NCBI RefSeq assembly: GCF_036689815.1
Contig: NZ_JBAHUR010000005.1
Location: 47,501-111,500, forward strand
From: Magnetovibrio sp. PR-2
Lineage (GTDB): Bacteria; Pseudomonadota; Alphaproteobacteria; Rhodospirillales; Magnetovibrionaceae
Reading direction: 5' to 3'
DNA length: 64,000 nt
Below the pieces are notes generated by a model, which searched no databases, was not told the DNA's origin, and saw only the letters and a list, made by a program, of their open reading frames with translations. Within the stretch, counting starts at the first letter, position 1. Every line of letters starts with the position of its first letter. Shown piece after piece: positions 61,740-64,000 of this stretch. The position numbers and the translations under genes are program-made.

Positions 61740-61939
61740 GGTGGTCTCCTTGACCTTTTCTCAAGTTACCCTCCATCACATGATTGTGATCTGAATATCT
61801 CCAGTACGAAAGTCAACCCCAAAAAAGAGATTATACGAGATTGAGATATTTCACGGATCACTAAGTCATTGATAAGAAGGCTTCTTCCTAAACAGTAACA
61901 CTGCCGTTGGGGAACGTCGGCCAGACGGAAGGAAATTGC

Positions 61940-63895
61940 ATGCACGCCAGCGCGACAGCCGCCGCGGATTTTCAAATGTGGGTGACGTTTTTTGTCATCA
62001 TCTCTGCTTTTGCTCTCTACGCCTGGGAAAAGGTTGCCATTGAGGTCACCAGCCTGGGCGTGTTGTGCGTGCTCATGGTTTTTTTCTATTTATATCCGGT
62101 CGCGGGCACCACTCAGCACGGTGGCAGCGTGCCCAATGTCTTATCCCCGGAAATTTTGCTCGCCGGTTTTTCCAACCCAGCCTTGATCACCGTGTTAGCT
62201 CTGCTGGTCATCGGCCAAGGCATGGTGCGCACGGGTGTGTTGGATTTGGTCGCACACGGTGTGCTGAAGTGCTGTGGCGCGACCAATTGGTTAGCGATTT
62301 TGGCGGTGCTGTTCATCGCCACCGTGGTCAGCGGCTTTTTGAACAACATCCCCGTGGTGGTGATTTTCATCCCCATCATGCAGGCCTTGGCGGATCGTTT
62401 CGATATGTCGCCCAGCAAGCTGATGATGCCGCTGAGCTTTGCGGCCATCTTGGGTGGAATGACGACGCTGATCGGGTCGGGTTCGAACCTGTTGGTGAAC
62501 TCGGCTTTGTTGGGGATTGATCAGCAGCCCTTCGACTTTTTTGACTTTACTATTCCAGGTCTCGTTCTGGCGGGGGTGGGGCTGGTTTATTTGTTGTTGA
62601 TCGCACCGCATTTGCTGCCGGACCGCGAAGGCATGGCCGAAACCTTGGCTGGTAGCAAAGGCACCGGCGGCAAGCAATACATTGCGCAAGTTACGGTCGG
62701 GAAATCTTCGCACTTGGTTGGCAAAAAAGCCGTCGGCGGTATCTTTCCCGCACTTGGCAATATGACGCTGCGTATGGTTCAGCGCGAAGAAGAAGCCATC
62801 TTGCCACCGTTCGAAGATTACGAAGCCCAGCGTGGTGATGTTTTGGTGGTGGCGGCGACCCGTTCAGAAATCCAAGACGCCTTGGCGCGCGATCCCGAAG
62901 GTCTCTATCCCGACTTGGAAGAAGCGGGGGGCGGGGCCGTGCTGAAGCGCGACGGCCACCGCATTCAGGAAATGGAAGAAAGCGAAGGCAACTACGACGA
63001 AGGTGAATTGGACGACGATGGCATGCCGTGGCACGGCGGCGAACGGGTTCTGGCCGAAGCCATGATCCCGCCCGCGTCGCGTATCATCGGTCAAACGCTG
63101 CCCCAAGTGGGCTTTCGCTTTCGAACGCATTGCATCGTGCTGGGTGTGCAGCGCCGTTCGCGCATGATCCGCACCCGCTTGACCGAGATCCGGTTGCAGG
63201 CCGGCGATGTGTTGTTGGTCCAAGGGCGTCCGCGCGACGTGCAAGCCTTGCGCACCAACCAAGACGTTTTGTTGATCGAATGGTCGGCGTCTGAGCTGCC
63301 CGCCCACCATCACGCCAAGCGTGCGGGCACGATTTTGTTGTCTGTGGTGTTGCTGGCGGCGTCGGGCTTGATGCCCATTGTGATTGCCGGGCTCAGCGGT
63401 GCTGCGGCCATGGTGGCGTTGGGTGTGCTCAACGTGCGCCAAGCGTTTCGGGCCGTGGACACCAAGATTCTCACCATGATTCCGGCGGCCCTTGCCATGG
63501 GGGCGGCGATGCACGCCACGGGTGGTGCGCACTTTGTCGCCGAGGCCGTCATGGGCCTCTTCGACGGTATGGGCCCGTGGGTCATCTTGTCGACGTTCTT
63601 CATCACCATGGTGGTGCTCACCAACATCATCAGCTCCAAAGCCATGGCGGTGCTGTTCACCCCCATCGCGGTGGACTTGGCGATTTCCATCAACGCCCCG
63701 GTGGAGGCCTTTGCCGTCGCCGTGGTGTTCGCCGCCAACTGTTCGTTCGCGTCGCCCATCGGCTATCAAACCAACTTGCTGGTGATGGCCCCCGGCCACT
63801 ACCGCTTCATCGACTTCGCCCGCGCAGGCATACCGCTGATCTTGATTTTATGGGCGGTGTTTAGTGTGTTTGTGCCGTGGTGGTATGGGGTTTGA
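61940..63895 (+). CDS. SLC13-type permease with TrkA-C domains
   Basis: 651 residues from the ATG at 61940 (GAAGGAA upstream; the open frame begins earlier). About five or six membrane helices, then a soluble central part with two TrkA-C-like domains (around 250-330 and 380-450, with GDVLVVAATRSE and AGDVLLVQGRPRDV), then more helices. GGMTTLIGSGSNLLVN and ASPIGYQTNLLVM are the paired SLC13/DASS transport motifs. Related proteins move sulfate, dicarboxylates or other anions by sodium symport; the substrate is undetermined. First host gene to the right of the prophage. Confidence 0.9.
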   Translation: MHASATAAADFQMWVTFFVIISAFALYAWEKVAIEVTSLGVLCVLMVFFYLYPVAGTTQHGGSVPNVLSPEILLAGFSNPALITVLALLVIGQGMVRTGVLDLVAHGVLKCCGATNWLAILAVLFIATVVSGFLNNIPVVVIFIPIMQALADRFDMSPSKLMMPLSFAAILGGMTTLIGSGSNLLVNSALLGIDQQPFDFFDFTIPGLVLAGVGLVYLLLIAPHLLPDREGMAETLAGSKGTGGKQYIAQVTVGKSSHLVGKKAVGGIFPALGNMTLRMVQREEEAILPPFEDYEAQRGDVLVVAATRSEIQDALARDPEGLYPDLEEAGGGAVLKRDGHRIQEMEESEGNYDEGELDDDGMPWHGGERVLAEAMIPPASRIIGQTLPQVGFRFRTHCIVLGVQRRSRMIRTRLTEIRLQAGDVLLVQGRPRDVQALRTNQDVLLIEWSASELPAHHHAKRAGTILLSVVLLAASGLMPIVIAGLSGAAAMVALGVLNVRQAFRAVDTKILTMIPAALAMGAAMHATGGAHFVAEAVMGLFDGMGPWVILSTFFITMVVLTNIISSKAMAVLFTPIAVDLAISINAPVEAFAVAVVFAANCSFASPIGYQTNLLVMAPGHYRFIDFARAGIPLILILWAVFSVFVPWWYGV

Positions 63896-63896
63896 T

Positions 63897-64000
63897 ATGG
63901 GGGAAGGCGGTTTAATCCCCTGGCAAGACCTCACCCCTGAGCGCCAGCTCGAACTTCGCGAGGCTTACGGCCATTACCTCGACACTCTGCCGCCGACATG
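63897..64000 (+). CDS. Start of a hypothetical protein (cut by window end)
   Basis: An open frame starting two bases after the permease stop (MGEGGLIPWQDLTPERQLEL...), running off the end of the window. An in-frame ATG at 63885 is an alternative start that would overlap the permease. Close spacing suggests an operon. Too short to identify. Confidence 0.6.
   Translation, partial: MGEGGLIPWQDLTPERQLELREAYGHYLDTLPPT

Noticed and set aside
62864-63799. 311-codon minus-strand frame rich in His, Arg and Gly
   Set aside because: It is the complement of the well-supported permease gene and its composition is a shadow of that gene.

Overview
The window is chromosomal DNA of an alphaproteobacterium with an integrated phage. 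The order 23S rRNA, 5S rRNA, tRNA-fMet is typical of alphaproteobacterial rrn operons. The cobalamin-riboswitch cobalt transporter, the SQR-like flavoprotein, the molybdate transporter and the very large multi-sensor kinase suggest a free-living, probably aquatic Rhodospirillales-type organism. That placement is inference; no species is claimed.

1-3193: 3' part of a 23S gene, 5S, tRNA-fMet and their terminators. Two partial copies of the tRNA 5' end precede the real tRNA. 3194-19966: an accessory block. It holds a signalling cluster (a sensor kinase of about 2900 residues with four periplasmic solute-binding domains, a membrane-anchored receiver protein on the other strand, a single-domain receiver and a receiver-EAL phosphodiesterase), then a lipoprotein, two exported ankyrin proteins and an exported tail-collar protein. 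Copies of the tRNA-fMet 3' end with a shared downstream terminator occur at about 15601 and 19778, so this block looks like material accreted at the tRNA. 19967-31979: core-like metabolism. A B12-riboswitch cobalt ECF transporter (DUF4198, cbiM, cbiL-like, cbiQ, cbiO), a DUF302 protein, a broken TsoY-like membrane gene, an SQR-like flavoprotein, modABC, a DEAD-box helicase and a small membrane protein. A fragment of a Bcp peroxiredoxin gene lies at 32031-32177.

About 32178-61739: a prophage with a T7/podovirus-type virion module (portal, scaffold, capsid, tail tubular A and B, internal virion proteins, tail fibre, small and large terminase), a holin and M15 endolysin, a radical SAM protein, a HTH excisionase-like protein and a tyrosine integrase. 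I find no phage RNA polymerase and no DNA replication gene. Instead the phage encodes a protein that resembles the T4 late sigma factor gp55, and the intergenic spaces in front of its late genes carry a TAAATA element like the T4 late promoter TATAAATA. At six of the nine plus-strand copies, bases in or next to the promoter pair with the ribosome binding site, the start codon or the leader downstream. Read-through RNA would fold shut, while RNA started at the promoter would lack the blocking arm. This sigma/promoter/hairpin system in a temperate T7-like phage is the most notable thing in the window.

61940-64000: an SLC13-type permease with inserted TrkA-C domains and the start of one more gene.
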